64,000 nucleotides of DNA. Origin: an actinobacterium LLX17. GTDB lineage: Bacteria; Actinomycetota; Actinomycetes; Propionibacteriales; Nocardioidaceae. Below are positions 45,388-54,314 of this stretch, piece after piece. A program made the translations under genes and the position numbers. Location: positions 2,936,940-3,000,939 of the forward strand of contig KI301992.1 in assembly GCA_000471045.1 (NCBI GenBank), written 5' to 3'. The notes beneath the pieces are model-generated. The model was not told where the DNA came from, searched no databases, and was given only the letters and a program-made list of their open reading frames with translations. Each line of letters opens with the position of its first letter. The stretch's first letter is position 1.

Positions 45388-46755
45388 ATGGCCCAGGAAA
45401 CCGCTCCAACGTCCGGTGCTCGACGCCCTCACGTCGTGGTGGTGGGAGGTGGGTTCGGCGGCATCGCCGCCGTCCGCAAGCTCAAGCGTGCGGACGTGTC
45501 CATCACCCTGATCGACCGCCACACGTACAACACGTTCCAGCCGCTGCTGTACCAGGTCGCGACCGCCAGCCTGAACCCCGGTGACATCACCTGGTTCCTG
45601 CGGGCCGTGCGCGCCAAGCAGCGCAACGTCCGCTTCCTCAAGGGCATCGTCACCGGCATCGACCACGAGGCGAAGCGCCTCAGCCTGCACGGCGACGTGT
45701 CGGTGTCGTACGACTACCTGATCCTCGCCAACGGCGTCACGACCAACTTCTTCGGCACCAAGGGTGCCGAGGAGTTCGCCACGCCGCTGTACAAGCGCTC
45801 GCAGGCGCTGCAGGTGCGCGACCGGCTGTTCGAGAGCCTCGAGGAGTTCGCCATCAACGGGCAGGACTCCGACCTGCGGCTCGTCGTGGTCGGTGGCGGC
45901 GCCACCGGTGTCGAGACGGCCGGCGCGCTCGCCGAGTTCCGCAACAACGACATGCCCACCACGTACCCCGAGCTCGACCGCGCGCGGATCCACGTGACGC
46001 TGGTCGAGATGGGCCCGGCGGTGCTGGGCCCGTTCCACGAGAAGCTGCGCAAGTACGCCGAGAAGTCCCTGCTGAAGCGCGACGTCGACCTGCGGCTCAA
46101 CACGGCCGTCAAGGAGGTCCGGGCCGACGGCGTGCTGGTCGAGGCCAATGGCCAAGAGGAGTTCCTCGAGGCCGGCATCGTGGTGTGGGCCACGGGCGTC
46201 ACGGCGCACCCCACGGTGCTCGACTGGGACGTGCCGCAGGGCCGCGGCGGCCGCATCGAGGTCGACGAGCACCAGCGCATCATCGATCGCCCGGGTGCCT
46301 TCGCCATCGGCGACATCTCGATCGGTCCCGACCCGCTGCCGCAGCTGGCCCAGCCGGCCATCCAGGGCGGCAAGCACGTCGCGAAGATGATCCGCGCGGA
46401 GCTGAAGGGCTCGGCCGACAAGGTCCGCCCCTTCAAGTACTCCGACAAGGGCACGATGGCCACGATCGGCAAGTCGTCGGCCGTCGCCGAGATCACCCAC
46501 CTGCCGCGCCTCAAGGGCTTCCCGGCCTGGATCATCTGGGTCGCGCTGCACATCGCGACGTTGCTGGGCAACCGCAACCGGCTCGCGACGATGATCAACC
46601 TGTCGAGCAAGTACCTGTTCAGCGGCAGCCACAACGCGATCGTCGGTGAGACGCCCTACGTCGTGGCCAAGCACGAGGTGCACATCACGCCGGCCGTGAA
46701 GCGCTCGCAGGTCAAGCGCGTCGAGGCCCGCAAGGCCGCGGCCACCAAGGACTGA
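45388..46755 (+). CDS. ndh: Type II NADH dehydrogenase (NDH-2)
   Basis: A 455-residue membrane-associated flavoprotein that oxidises NADH and reduces menaquinone without pumping protons. FAD motif HVVVVGGGFGGIAAVRKL, the quinone-site region TYNTFQPLLYQVATASLNPGDI, NADH motif RLVVVGGGATGVETAGALAEF and FAIGDISIG...LPQLAQPAIQGGKHVAK. The C-terminal amphipathic segment FPAWIIWVALHIATLLGNRNRL docks it on the membrane. Start fixed by a leaderless promoter. Confidence 0.93.
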   Translation: MAQETAPTSGARRPHVVVVGGGFGGIAAVRKLKRADVSITLIDRHTYNTFQPLLYQVATASLNPGDITWFLRAVRAKQRNVRFLKGIVTGIDHEAKRLSLHGDVSVSYDYLILANGVTTNFFGTKGAEEFATPLYKRSQALQVRDRLFESLEEFAINGQDSDLRLVVVGGGATGVETAGALAEFRNNDMPTTYPELDRARIHVTLVEMGPAVLGPFHEKLRKYAEKSLLKRDVDLRLNTAVKEVRADGVLVEANGQEEFLEAGIVVWATGVTAHPTVLDWDVPQGRGGRIEVDEHQRIIDRPGAFAIGDISIGPDPLPQLAQPAIQGGKHVAKMIRAELKGSADKVRPFKYSDKGTMATIGKSSAVAEITHLPRLKGFPAWIIWVALHIATLLGNRNRLATMINLSSKYLFSGSHNAIVGETPYVVAKHEVHITPAVKRSQVKRVEARKAAATKD

Positions 46756-46779
46756 CGCCCCCGCGATCCGTTCCGTCGA

Positions 46780-47763
46780 TCAGGTGGGGCGGCCGGTGGT
46801 GACCCGCGCGAGGAAGTCGCGGGTCGCCTCCAGCACCTCGCGACCCTCGTCGAGGTTCAGGTCGAACTGGAACTCGTGCCCCAGGGCGGGCAGGTGGTCG
46901 TGGGGCCAGAAGCGCGCCGTGACGTCGACCCCGACCGCGGTCAAGCGGTCGGCGAAGGCCTCGCCCTGCGGGGTCAGCGGGTCGGCGTTGCCGCCGGTCA
47001 CCAAGGTCGGCGGGTAGCCCGGACCCACGTGGTCGGCGACCGACGCCTCGCGCACGCGCGGGGCATCGAAGGAGCTGGTGGCGAAGTAGGCCCGGCCCAC
47101 GGTGCGGACGAACCAACCGCCCACCCCGCGTGCCTGCTGCAGCCGGATGGGCTGCTGGGGCCCGCAGTGCGAGATGACCCCTCGCACCTGGTCGGCGGCG
47201 ACGGGCGGATCGATGCCGACCGCCGAGGCGTAGTCGAGATCGGTCACGACGAGCGCCAGCTGGGCGGCGATCTGCGCGCCGGCGGAGTCGCCCGCGAGCA
47301 CCAGGGCGTCAGTGTCGGCGTGCACCTCGCTGCCGTGCTCGAGCAGCCAGGTGAGGGCGGCGCCGACCTGACGCAGGGGCTCGGGGTAGCGCGCGCCGGG
47401 AGCGAGCGAGTAGCCGACGACCACCACGGTGTAGCCCTCGTCCGCGAGGATCTTGGCGTAGGGCTCGATGTCGGACGTCGACCCGGCGACCCAGCCTCCA
47501 CCGTGCACCCAGACCACGGTGGGGAGCGGGCGTGTGGTGCCGGCGGGGTACCAGACGTCGAGCCGTTCGGCGGCGCCGGAGCCGTACGCGATCCGGCGCT
47601 GCCCGTCGACGCCGGTCGGCACGAACGGCTGCAGGCGAGCCACCGTCATGGCGCCGCCGCGCGTGAAGGCTCGGCGAATCAGGAACGAGCCGAGCCGCGG
47701 GCTGCGCCACGCCCAGGCGACGAGAGCGAGCAGTGCTGCGGGGACGACGAGCCGGCGGAGCAT
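46780..47763 (-). CDS. Alpha/beta hydrolase (esterase/lipase, HSL-like)
   Basis: A 327-residue hydrolase. The oxyanion motif HGGGWVAGS, nucleophile GDSAG (VLAGDSAGAQIAAQLAL), acid in GGNADPLTPQG and His in HDHLPALGHEF. An N-terminal hydrophobic stretch (LVVPAALLALVAWAW) may be a membrane anchor or signal. Substrate unknown, probably short acyl esters. Leaderless start (TAGGCT ending 6 nt before ATG 47763). Confidence 0.88.
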   Translation of the reverse strand: MLRRLVVPAALLALVAWAWRSPRLGSFLIRRAFTRGGAMTVARLQPFVPTGVDGQRRIAYGSGAAERLDVWYPAGTTRPLPTVVWVHGGGWVAGSTSDIEPYAKILADEGYTVVVVGYSLAPGARYPEPLRQVGAALTWLLEHGSEVHADTDALVLAGDSAGAQIAAQLALVVTDLDYASAVGIDPPVAADQVRGVISHCGPQQPIRLQQARGVGGWFVRTVGRAYFATSSFDAPRVREASVADHVGPGYPPTLVTGGNADPLTPQGEAFADRLTAVGVDVTARFWPHDHLPALGHEFQFDLNLDEGREVLEATRDFLARVTTGRPT

Positions 47764-47769
47764 GTCCGC

Positions 47770-47775
47770 AGCCTA
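47770..47775 (-). promoter_or_regulatory. Leaderless -10 element TAGGCT
   Basis: On the minus strand TAGGCT ends 6 nt before ATG 47763. Confidence 0.5.
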
Positions 47776-47788
47776 GGGGAGCGGGGAC

Positions 47789-48574
47789 CTACCGGCCGAT
47801 CGCGTCCAGCGCGTCGCGCGCCTCGAGCAGGGACGGGCCGTACCAGGTCAGCAGCCGTCCCGAGACGAGCGCGGTGGGCGCCGTGCTGAACGCCTCGGGG
47901 CCGTCGTCGGGACCGAAGACGTACGGCTCGTCCGGCAGCATCACGAGGTCGACGTCGGGCCTGTCGATGGCCGCGAGCTCGACGCTCGGGTAGCGGGCGG
48001 CCTCGGGGTCGGGGGAGTCGAAGGCGTTGGTCCAGCCGAGCCGGTCGAGCAGGTCGGCCGTGAACGTGCGGGGGCCGACGACCATCCACGGGTCGCGCCA
48101 GATGGGGACGGTCACGGTGCCGCGGCGCGCGGACGGGTGCTGCCACGCCGCCTCGGCGTCGGCGAGCCACGCCGGTGCGCCCCAGCCGAGACCGTGCTCG
48201 AACAGTGACCGCATCGACGTGAACGCCTCGTCGACGGTCTCGATGCGGGTCACCCAGACCGCGATGCCGGCGTCGCGCAGCCGCGTCACGTCGAGCTCGC
48301 GGTTCTCCTCCTGGTTGGCCACGACGAGGTCGGGCCGCAGGTCGGCGATGGCCGCGCGGTCGGGGTTCTTCGTGCCCCGCACGCGCGGCACGTCGAGGTC
48401 GGCGGGGTGGGTGCACCAGTCGGTGGCGCCGACCAAGGCCTCCGGTCGCGTCGCCACGATCGCCTCGGTCAGGGACGGCACCAGGCTCACCACCCGCTCG
48501 ACGGGCCCGGCCAGCTCCAGCGCGTGCCCGAGATCGTCCCGGAGGGACGGACGATGATGCTTATGGGTAGCCAT
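47789..48574 (-). CDS. Cytoplasmic helical-backbone metal/cobalamin-binding-like protein
   Basis: A 261-residue protein with the two-lobe helical-backbone fold of BtuF/FhuD (RVVSLVPSLTEAIVA, GATDWCTHPADL, PDLVVANQEENRE ... PDVDLVMLPDEPYVFG). It lacks a signal peptide or lipobox, so it is not a typical transporter partner. The only workable start, ATG 48574, lies at the centre of a palindromic repeat (GGTAGCCATGGCTACC at 48566-48581), so the first ten residues (MATHKHHRPS) are encoded by the repeat. Ligand unknown; a cobalamin link is only suggested by the fold. Confidence 0.78.
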   Translation of the reverse strand: MATHKHHRPSLRDDLGHALELAGPVERVVSLVPSLTEAIVATRPEALVGATDWCTHPADLDVPRVRGTKNPDRAAIADLRPDLVVANQEENRELDVTRLRDAGIAVWVTRIETVDEAFTSMRSLFEHGLGWGAPAWLADAEAAWQHPSARRGTVTVPIWRDPWMVVGPRTFTADLLDRLGWTNAFDSPDPEAARYPSVELAAIDRPDVDLVMLPDEPYVFGPDDGPEAFSTAPTALVSGRLLTWYGPSLLEARDALDAIGR

Positions 48575-48606
48575 GGCTACCTGAATCCATCATCCTGCGT
48601 CCCCCG
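48546..48606. repeat. GATGATGC/GCATCATC palindromic repeat, copy 1
   Basis: Outer arms ACGATGATGC / CATCATCCTGCGTCCCC and a perfect 16-bp centre. It contains the start codon of the gene at 47789. Confidence 0.85.
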
Positions 48607-48672
48607 GGGTGCCGACGATGCGGCAAAGGGGTAGTCAGGGCTACCGCAATGCATCATCGTGCGTCCCCGGAG
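48607..48672. repeat. GATGATGC/GCATCATC palindromic repeat, copy 2
   Basis: Tandem to copy 1; centre GGGTAGTCAGGGCTACC, right arm GCATCATCGTGCGTCCCC. The left arm is degraded. It contains the stop codon of rnhA. Confidence 0.8.
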
Positions 48673-49112
48673 GTGAGGCTGCGGGCGGCGGTGGTGGCGA
48701 GCCGGTCCGCGATCTCGTTGTCGCGGTCGCCGGCGTGGCCCTTGACCCAGTGCCAGGTGACGTCATGCCGCTCGCACGCCTCGACCAGCTCGCGCCAGAG
48801 ATCGGCGTTCTTGACCGGCTGCTTGGCCGCGGTGCGCCAGCCGTTGCGCTGCCAGTTGGCGACCCAGCTCATGATGCCGTTGCGCACGTAGGTGGAGTCG
48901 GTGCGCAGGTCGACCTGGGACGGCTGCTTCAGGGCCTGCAGCGCACGGATTGCCGCCGTCAGCTCCATGCGGTTGTTGGTCGTGTCAGGCTCGGCGCCCG
49001 ACAGCTCCTTCTCGTGCGCCCCGGCGCGCAGGATGGCACCCCAGCCGCCGGGGCCGGGGTTGCCGAGGCAGGCACCATCGGTCGAGATCTCGATGTGCGG
49101 CAGGTCGCTCAT
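48654..49112 (-). CDS. rnhA: Ribonuclease HI
   Basis: A 152-residue RNase H that removes RNA from RNA/DNA hybrids. The four acidic active-site residues are visible: [28 protein letters not shown] and [17 protein letters not shown] 49112 overlaps the stop of the upstream thioesterase (ATGA), so the genes are coupled. The last residues (TSGDAR) and the stop are read from a palindromic repeat. Confidence 0.95.
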   Translation of the reverse strand: MSDLPHIEISTDGACLGNPGPGGWGAILRAGAHEKELSGAEPDTTNNRMELTAAIRALQALKQPSQVDLRTDSTYVRNGIMSWVANWQRNGWRTAAKQPVKNADLWRELVEACERHDVTWHWVKGHAGDRDNEIADRLATTAARSLTSGDAR

Positions 49113-49615
49113 GCGCGGCGAACCGTGATCGATCCGCTGACCGGCGCGCGCCACGCGAGCGCCTCGGCCGCAGCGACGTCGGCGTCGATCGCGTCGGCGA
49201 CGTCGGCCGGAAACGGCGTGGGTCGCCGGGCACCCATGTCCATGTGCACCAGGGCGGCCTCCATGACGCAGGCGAGCCGATCGGCGGTGTCGTCGACGAT
49301 GAGCGCCACGACGTGCATCGCCCGCTCGGAGCGAGCCTCGACCCGCACGTGCACCGAGACCTGCGACCCCTCGACGATCTCGGCCAGGTAGCGCAGGTGG
49401 TGCTCGGCCGTGAACGTCGAGAACCCCGTGCGCTCCAGGTAGTCCTCGGTCATCGCCCAGTGCTGCTGGCCGTGCAGCCAGATGCCGGACCCGCCCAGAT
49501 TCAGGTAGTGCTGGATGTTCATGTGACCGTTGAGGTCGATGTACTCGGCCGGGACGACCTGCTTGATGCTCGGCGCGATCTCGTGGACCTGCGCGGTGGT
49601 GGGAAGGGTGCTCAC
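49109..49615 (-). CDS. Hotdog-fold acyl-CoA thioesterase
   Basis: A 168-residue 4-hydroxybenzoyl-CoA thioesterase-like protein ([16 protein letters not shown] is the active-site helix; [34 protein letters not shown] follows). It would hydrolyse short or aromatic acyl-CoAs. GTG 49615 is supported by TATCGT ending 8 nt upstream. Coupled to rnhA by an ATGA overlap. Confidence 0.85.
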   Translation of the reverse strand: MSTLPTTAQVHEIAPSIKQVVPAEYIDLNGHMNIQHYLNLGGSGIWLHGQQHWAMTEDYLERTGFSTFTAEHHLRYLAEIVEGSQVSVHVRVEARSERAMHVVALIVDDTADRLACVMEAALVHMDMGARRPTPFPADVADAIDADVAAAEALAWRAPVSGSITVRRA

Positions 49616-49704
49616 GGCACCCGACGATACGTCTGCCGCGACGGTGTCCGCGGCCCGGTACCTGACCGGACCGCGGACTCGACCGTGCTCACCAGGGGAT
49701 CAGT

Positions 49705-49718
49705 GACGGTACTGATCA
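49705..49718. other. ATCAGT/ACTGAT inverted repeat
   Basis: GATCAGT (from 49699) and ACTGATC around GACGGT, followed by AGTGGCGG; its right part is the same as at the XRE gene start (1373-1387). Here it overlaps the end of the coiled-coil protein gene and may just be a small hairpin. Confidence 0.3.
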
Positions 49719-50264
49719 GTGGCGGGGCGTGTCGTTGCCGTCGCCGGTCCGGTGCATCCGCTCGCCGGAGTCGCTGCCCGCCTGGTGGCTGCCCGGAGCG
49801 GGCGGCGGGGGCGTGGCGCCCGAGGTGGTGTCCTGGGCGGGCGCGGCGGTGCGGTGCCCAGCGTCGTGCCCAGCGTCGTGACCCGAGTCGTGACCGTGGC
49901 CCGAGTCGTGGCCCCGGCCGGTGTCCGGATCGAGCCGGTCGGCCTCGGCCAGACGGTCGTCGGCGTGGGTGGCGGCCTCGGAGGCCTTGTGCTCCAGGCC
50001 GCTGGCGTGCGACTCGAGACGCTGCGCCTCGAGGCGGGCCTGCTCGGCGTCGGCGCGGGCCTTGGCCGACTCGGCCTCGGTGTGGCGGGCGGCGACGCTG
50101 GCCTCGGCGGCTTCGTCGCGCAGCTGCGCGGCCTCGACGCGGTGGCGCGCGTTCTGCTCTTCCTTGCGCTTGCCGGCGGTGGCCTTGCGGGCGACGAGGG
50201 CCACGATGCCGAGCACGACCAAGATGGCGACGACGGCGATGACGATCCAGACCCAGGTGTCCAT
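49716..50264 (-). CDS. Membrane-anchored coiled-coil protein with His/Asp/Gly-rich tail
   Basis: A 182-residue protein: one N-terminal membrane helix (TWVWIVIAVVAILVVLGIVALVA), a long coiled coil (about residues 30-110, ARHRVEAAQLRDEAAEASVAARHTEAESAKA), then a tail with repeated GHDSGH/GHDAGH units. The tail could bind divalent metal ions. ATG 50264 follows AGGAG by 5 nt. Function unknown; similar proteins are found in many actinobacteria. Confidence 0.8.
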   Translation of the reverse strand: MDTWVWIVIAVVAILVVLGIVALVARKATAGKRKEEQNARHRVEAAQLRDEAAEASVAARHTEAESAKARADAEQARLEAQRLESHASGLEHKASEAATHADDRLAEADRLDPDTGRGHDSGHGHDSGHDAGHDAGHRTAAPAQDTTSGATPPPPAPGSHQAGSDSGERMHRTGDGNDTPRH

Positions 50265-50452
50265 GACGACTCCTTCATGAGACCTCGGCCGCGCCTGGCG
50301 GCGCCTGCGTCCCGAGCTCCCTCCCTCCTTGGTACCGCAGGCTGGGCCACCTCGCGCGTCGAGCGCGAGCCGCCCCACCACCAGAAGTGCGCCAAGTTCC
50401 ACCGTTTCGCGTCGCGGCGTCGGTGGAACTCGGCGCACATCTCGTCGTGCGC

Positions 50453-53400
50453 TCAGACGTTGCGGCGGTACTGGCCTCCGACCTCGAAGAAGGCGTCGGT
50501 GACCTGCTGCAGGGAGCACACGCGGGCGGCGTCCATCAGCACGGCGAACACGTTCTCGTCGCGCACGGCCGCCTCCTTGAGCCGGGCGATGGCCTCGGTG
50601 GCCTCGCTGGTGTGCTCGCCCTGGAAGCCGCGGACGCGGGCGAGCTGGCCCTGCTTCTCGTCCTCGGTGGCGCGCGCGAGCTCGATCGTCTGCGGCTCCT
50701 CGTCCTCGCGGTGCGGCTTGCGGAACGTGTTGACACCGATGATCGGCAGGCTGCCGTCGTGCTTGCGGTGCTCGTAGAGCATCGACTCGTCCTGAATGCG
50801 ACCGCGCTGGTAGCCGGTCTCCATCGCGCCCAGCACGCCGCCGCGCTCGTTGATCGCGTCGAACTCCTCGAGCACCGCGCGCTCGACCAGGTCGGTCAGC
50901 TCATCGATGATGAACGAGCCCTGCAGCGGGTTCTCGTTCATCGCGAGGCCCCACTCACGGTTGATGATCAGCTGGATCGCCAGCGCGCGGCGCACCGAGT
51001 CGGCGCTCGGGGTGGTGACGGCCTCGTCGAACGCGTTGGTGTGCAGGCTGTTGGCGTTGTCGTAGATGGCGATGAGCGCCTGCAGCGTGGTGCGGATGTC
51101 GTTGAAGTCCATCTCCTGCGCGTGCAGCGAGCGGCCCGACGTCTGCACGTGGTACTTCAGCTTCTGGCTGCGGTCGTTCGCGCCGTACTTCTCCTTCATC
51201 GCGACGGCCCAGATGCGGCGGGCGACGCGACCGAGCACCGAGTACTCCGGGTCCATGCCGTTGGAGAAGAAGAACGACAGGTTGGGCGCGAAGTCGTCGA
51301 TGTCCATGCCGCGCGCCAGGTAGGCCTCGACGTACGTGAAGCCGTTGGCCAGCGTGAACGCGAGCTGGCTGATGGGGTTCGCCCCGGCCTCGGCGATGTG
51401 GTAGCCGGAGATGGAGACCGAGTAGAAGTTGCGGACCTCCTGCTGGATGAACCACTCCTGGATGTCGGCCATCATCCGCAGGCTGAACTCCGTGGAGAAC
51501 AGGCAGGTGTTCTGGCCCTGGTCCTCCTTGAGGATGTCGGCCTGCACCGTGCCACGGACGTTCTTCAGCGCGTACGAGCGCAGCTCGGCGGCCTCGGCCT
51601 CGTCGGGCGCGCGGCCCTCGGTCTCACGGAAGCGGTCGATCTGCTGGTCGATGACGGTGTTGAGGAAGAACGCCAGGACCGTGGGGGCCGGGCCGTTGAT
51701 CGTCATCGAGACCGAGGTGCTGGGCGCCACGAGGTCGAAGCCGTCGTAGAGCACCTTCATGTCGTCGAGCGTCGCCACCGAGACGCCGGAGGTGCCGACC
51801 TTGCCGTAGATGTCGGGGCGCTCGTCGGGGTCGCGGCCGTAGAGCGTGACCGAGTCGAAGGCGGTCGACAGGCGCGTGGCGTCGCCGTCCTCGCTCAGCA
51901 GCTTGAAGCGGCGGTTGGTGCGGAACGGGTCGCCCTCGCCGGCGAACATGCGAGCGGGGTCCTCGCCGTCGCGCTTGAACGAGAACACGCCGGCCGTGTA
52001 CGGGAAGTAGCCCGGCAGGTTCTCGCGGCGCCAGAAGCGCACGAGGTCGCCGTGGTGGCGTATGCGCGGGAGCGAGACGCGGGGGACCTTGGTGCCCGAG
52101 AGCGACTCGCGGGTCAAGCGGGTGTGAATCTCCTTGTCGCGGACCTTCACGACCTGCTCGTCGCCGGAGTAGGACTCGACCACGGCGGGCCAGCCGGTGA
52201 TCTGGTCGCTGATCGCGTGGGGGAGGTCCTTGCGCGCGGACTCGAGGAGCTGCTCGACCGAGTCGGCCGAGCCGTCGGCCTGCTTCAGCTCCGCGGCGGT
52301 GAGCTCGAGGCGCTGCACGCGGTCGGCGGTGTCGGCGAGGCGCTCGGTCTCGGCGTGGAAGTCGCGCACCGTCTCGGTGATCTCAGCCAGGTAGCGCACG
52401 CGCTCGGGCGGCACGACCTGGCGGATGCCGCTGGAGAAGCGGACGTCGACCACCGGCAGCGTCCCCTCCTCGAGGGGCAGGCCGGCGTCGCCGAGGATGC
52501 CGCGCAGGTGCTGGTAGAGCGCCGTGACGCCGTCGTCGTTGAACGTGGCGGCCGAGGTGCCGAAGACCGGCATGTCCTCGGGGCGCTTGCCGAAGGCCTC
52601 GCGGTTGCGCACGAGCTGGCGGCCGACGTCGCGCAGCGCGTCCTTCGCGCCGCGGCGCTCGAACTTGTTGATGGCCACGACGTCGGCGAAGTCGAGCATG
52701 TCGATCTTCTCGAGCTGCGAGGCGGCGCCGAACTCCGGCGTCATGACGTACAGGGAGTGGTCGACGAACGGCACGATCGCGGCGTCGCCCTGGCCGATGC
52801 CGGGGGTCTCGACGACCACGAGGTCGAAGCCGGCCGCCTTCGCGACGGCGATGACGTCACTGAGGGAGTCGGGCAGCTCGTGCGCGCCGCGCGTGGCGAG
52901 CGAGCGGAAGTAGACGCGGTCACCGTCAAGGGAGTTCATCCGGATGCGGTCGCCGAGCAGTGCGCCCCCACCGCGGCGGCGGGTCGGGTCGACCGCGACG
53001 ACGGCCACGCGGAGCTTGTCCTGCTGGTCGACGCGCAGGCGGCGGACCAGCTCGTCGGTCAGCGAGCTCTTGCCCGAGCCGCCGGTGCCGGTGATGCCCA
53101 GCACGGGTACGGGGCGCGCGGCCGCGGCCTCGTGCAGGCGGGTGCGGTCGGCGTCGGTGATGCGTCCGGCCTCGGCCGCCGTGAGCGCGCGGGCGATCGC
53201 GGGGCGCTCACCGGCCAGCACGGCGTCGACGTCGAGGGGAGCGAGGTCGACGAGGTCGAAAGCGCAGGCGTCGATGACCTGGGCGATCATGCCCGGCAGG
53301 CCGAGTCGCTGGCCGTCCTCGGGGCTGAAGATCGTGACGCCGCAGTCGCGCAGGCGCTGGATCTCCTCGTCGACGATCACGCCGCCGCCACCACCCACGA

Positions 53401-53683
53401 CCTGCACGTGACCGGCGCCCTGCTCGCGCAGCGACTCCACCAGGTACTCGAAGTACTCGACGTGGCCGCCCTGGTAGCTCGAGACCGCGACGCCCTGGAC
53501 GTCCTCCTCGATCGCGGCGGTGACGACCTCGGCGACGGAGCGGTTGTGCCCGAGGTGGATCACCTCCGCGCCCTGCGACTGCATGATGCGGCGCATGATG
53601 TTGATGCTGGCGTCGTGACCGTCGAACAGGGCCGAGGCGGTGACGAGGCGTACGGGGGGTCGTGCCGGGGTACTGCTGCTCAT
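50453..53683 (-). CDS. icmF: Fused B12-dependent isobutyryl-CoA mutase (IcmF)
   Basis: A 1,076-residue fusion that interconverts acyl-CoA isomers (isobutyryl/butyryl-CoA or a relative) with adenosylcobalamin. Order: B12-binding domain (LFDGHDASINIMRRIMQSQG with the base-off His), the MeaI-like GTPase chaperone (GITGTGGSGKSS, VETPGIGQGDAAI, NKFERRGAKDA), and the TIM-barrel mutase domain (LPGYFPYTAGV, VSISGYHIAEAGANPISQLAFTLANGF). RBS AGGAG before ATG 53683. It is divergent from a MarR regulator, with a palindrome between them. Exact acyl specificity cannot be settled without comparing active-site residues. Confidence 0.95.
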   Translation of the reverse strand: MSSSTPARPPVRLVTASALFDGHDASINIMRRIMQSQGAEVIHLGHNRSVAEVVTAAIEEDVQGVAVSSYQGGHVEYFEYLVESLREQGAGHVQVVGGGGGVIVDEEIQRLRDCGVTIFSPEDGQRLGLPGMIAQVIDACAFDLVDLAPLDVDAVLAGERPAIARALTAAEAGRITDADRTRLHEAAAARPVPVLGITGTGGSGKSSLTDELVRRLRVDQQDKLRVAVVAVDPTRRRGGGALLGDRIRMNSLDGDRVYFRSLATRGAHELPDSLSDVIAVAKAAGFDLVVVETPGIGQGDAAIVPFVDHSLYVMTPEFGAASQLEKIDMLDFADVVAINKFERRGAKDALRDVGRQLVRNREAFGKRPEDMPVFGTSAATFNDDGVTALYQHLRGILGDAGLPLEEGTLPVVDVRFSSGIRQVVPPERVRYLAEITETVRDFHAETERLADTADRVQRLELTAAELKQADGSADSVEQLLESARKDLPHAISDQITGWPAVVESYSGDEQVVKVRDKEIHTRLTRESLSGTKVPRVSLPRIRHHGDLVRFWRRENLPGYFPYTAGVFSFKRDGEDPARMFAGEGDPFRTNRRFKLLSEDGDATRLSTAFDSVTLYGRDPDERPDIYGKVGTSGVSVATLDDMKVLYDGFDLVAPSTSVSMTINGPAPTVLAFFLNTVIDQQIDRFRETEGRAPDEAEAAELRSYALKNVRGTVQADILKEDQGQNTCLFSTEFSLRMMADIQEWFIQQEVRNFYSVSISGYHIAEAGANPISQLAFTLANGFTYVEAYLARGMDIDDFAPNLSFFFSNGMDPEYSVLGRVARRIWAVAMKEKYGANDRSQKLKYHVQTSGRSLHAQEMDFNDIRTTLQALIAIYDNANSLHTNAFDEAVTTPSADSVRRALAIQLIINREWGLAMNENPLQGSFIIDELTDLVERAVLEEFDAINERGGVLGAMETGYQRGRIQDESMLYEHRKHDGSLPIIGVNTFRKPHREDEEPQTIELARATEDEKQGQLARVRGFQGEHTSEATEAIARLKEAAVRDENVFAVLMDAARVCSLQQVTDAFFEVGGQYRRNV

Positions 53684-53695
53684 GCGAAACACTCC

Positions 53696-53707
53696 TTGGA
53701 CGTCCAA
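53696..53707. promoter_or_regulatory. Palindromic operator TTGGACGTCCAA
   Basis: A perfect 12-bp palindrome in the 66-nt gap between icmF and marR, next to TTGACA (53712) and TACGCT (53737). A likely MarR binding site controlling both genes. Confidence 0.6.
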
Positions 53708-53736
53708 TACTTTGACATCCTACTAAATTCGGACGC

Positions 53737-53742
53737 TACGCT
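53737..53742 (+). promoter_or_regulatory. marR promoter -10 (TACGCT), leaderless
   Basis: TACGCT ends 7 nt before ATG 53750; TTGACA lies 19 nt upstream of it. Confidence 0.6.
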
Positions 53743-53749
53743 CCACCCC

Positions 53750-54244
53750 ATGGCCGGACTGGACTTCGACCCCATCGAGCGCGCGGGTGAGCTGTGGGAG
53801 GACCGCATCGGTCCGGCCGACGCGATGCGGCTGGCGACCTCGCTCATGCGGGTCCAGCAGCTCGTCTCGTCCGAGCTCGACGCGGCGGTCCGGCCGTTCG
53901 GCATCACGTTCGCACGCTACGAGGTCCTGCGGCTGTTGTCCTTCAGTCAGCGAGGTTCGTTGCCGCTCAGCATCATCGGCGAGCGGCTGATGGTGCATCC
54001 GACCTCGGTCACGAACGCGATCGACCGGCTCGTGGCGCAGGACCTGGTCGATCGCACCACCGACCCGAACGACCGGCGCCGCGTGCTCGCCTCACTCACG
54101 CCCGAGGGCCGGCGGGTGCTGGAGCGGGCCACGGAGGCGATCACCGCGATCGACTTCGCGGTCGGCGCTCTGTCCCCGGAGGACCAGCGCGCCACCTACC
54201 AGCTGCTGCGGGCCCTCCGCGGCGTCGACGTCCCCACGCCGTAG
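53750..54244 (+). CDS. MarR-family transcriptional regulator
   Basis: A 164-residue winged-helix regulator. Core segments: FARYEVLRLLSFSQRGSLPLSIIGERLMVHPTSVTNAIDRLVAQDLVDRTTDPNDRRRVLASLTPEGRRVLE. It is divergent from icmF and most likely represses the mutase until an acyl-CoA or acid signal appears; this follows from layout, not proof. Leaderless start. Confidence 0.92.
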   Translation: MAGLDFDPIERAGELWEDRIGPADAMRLATSLMRVQQLVSSELDAAVRPFGITFARYEVLRLLSFSQRGSLPLSIIGERLMVHPTSVTNAIDRLVAQDLVDRTTDPNDRRRVLASLTPEGRRVLERATEAITAIDFAVGALSPEDQRATYQLLRALRGVDVPTP

Positions 54245-54264
54245 CCCCCCGGGGCGGTCAGCCA

Positions 54265-54292
54265 GCAACCTCATCGGGCCGCGAGAGGTTGC
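54265..54292. terminator. Hairpin between convergent marR and acyl-CoA oxidase genes
   Basis: Arms GCAACCTC and GAGGTTGC, nested inside a wider TAGCCCCC / GGGGGCTA pair (54242-54316). Confidence 0.6.
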
Positions 54293-54314
54293 CAGCTCAC
54301 CGCTCGGGCGGGGG

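Noticed and set aside
47789..48574. The helical-backbone protein as the B12-binding part of the ECF operon
   Set aside because: It lies 8 kb away on the other strand, lacks an export signal, and ECF systems do not use such proteins.
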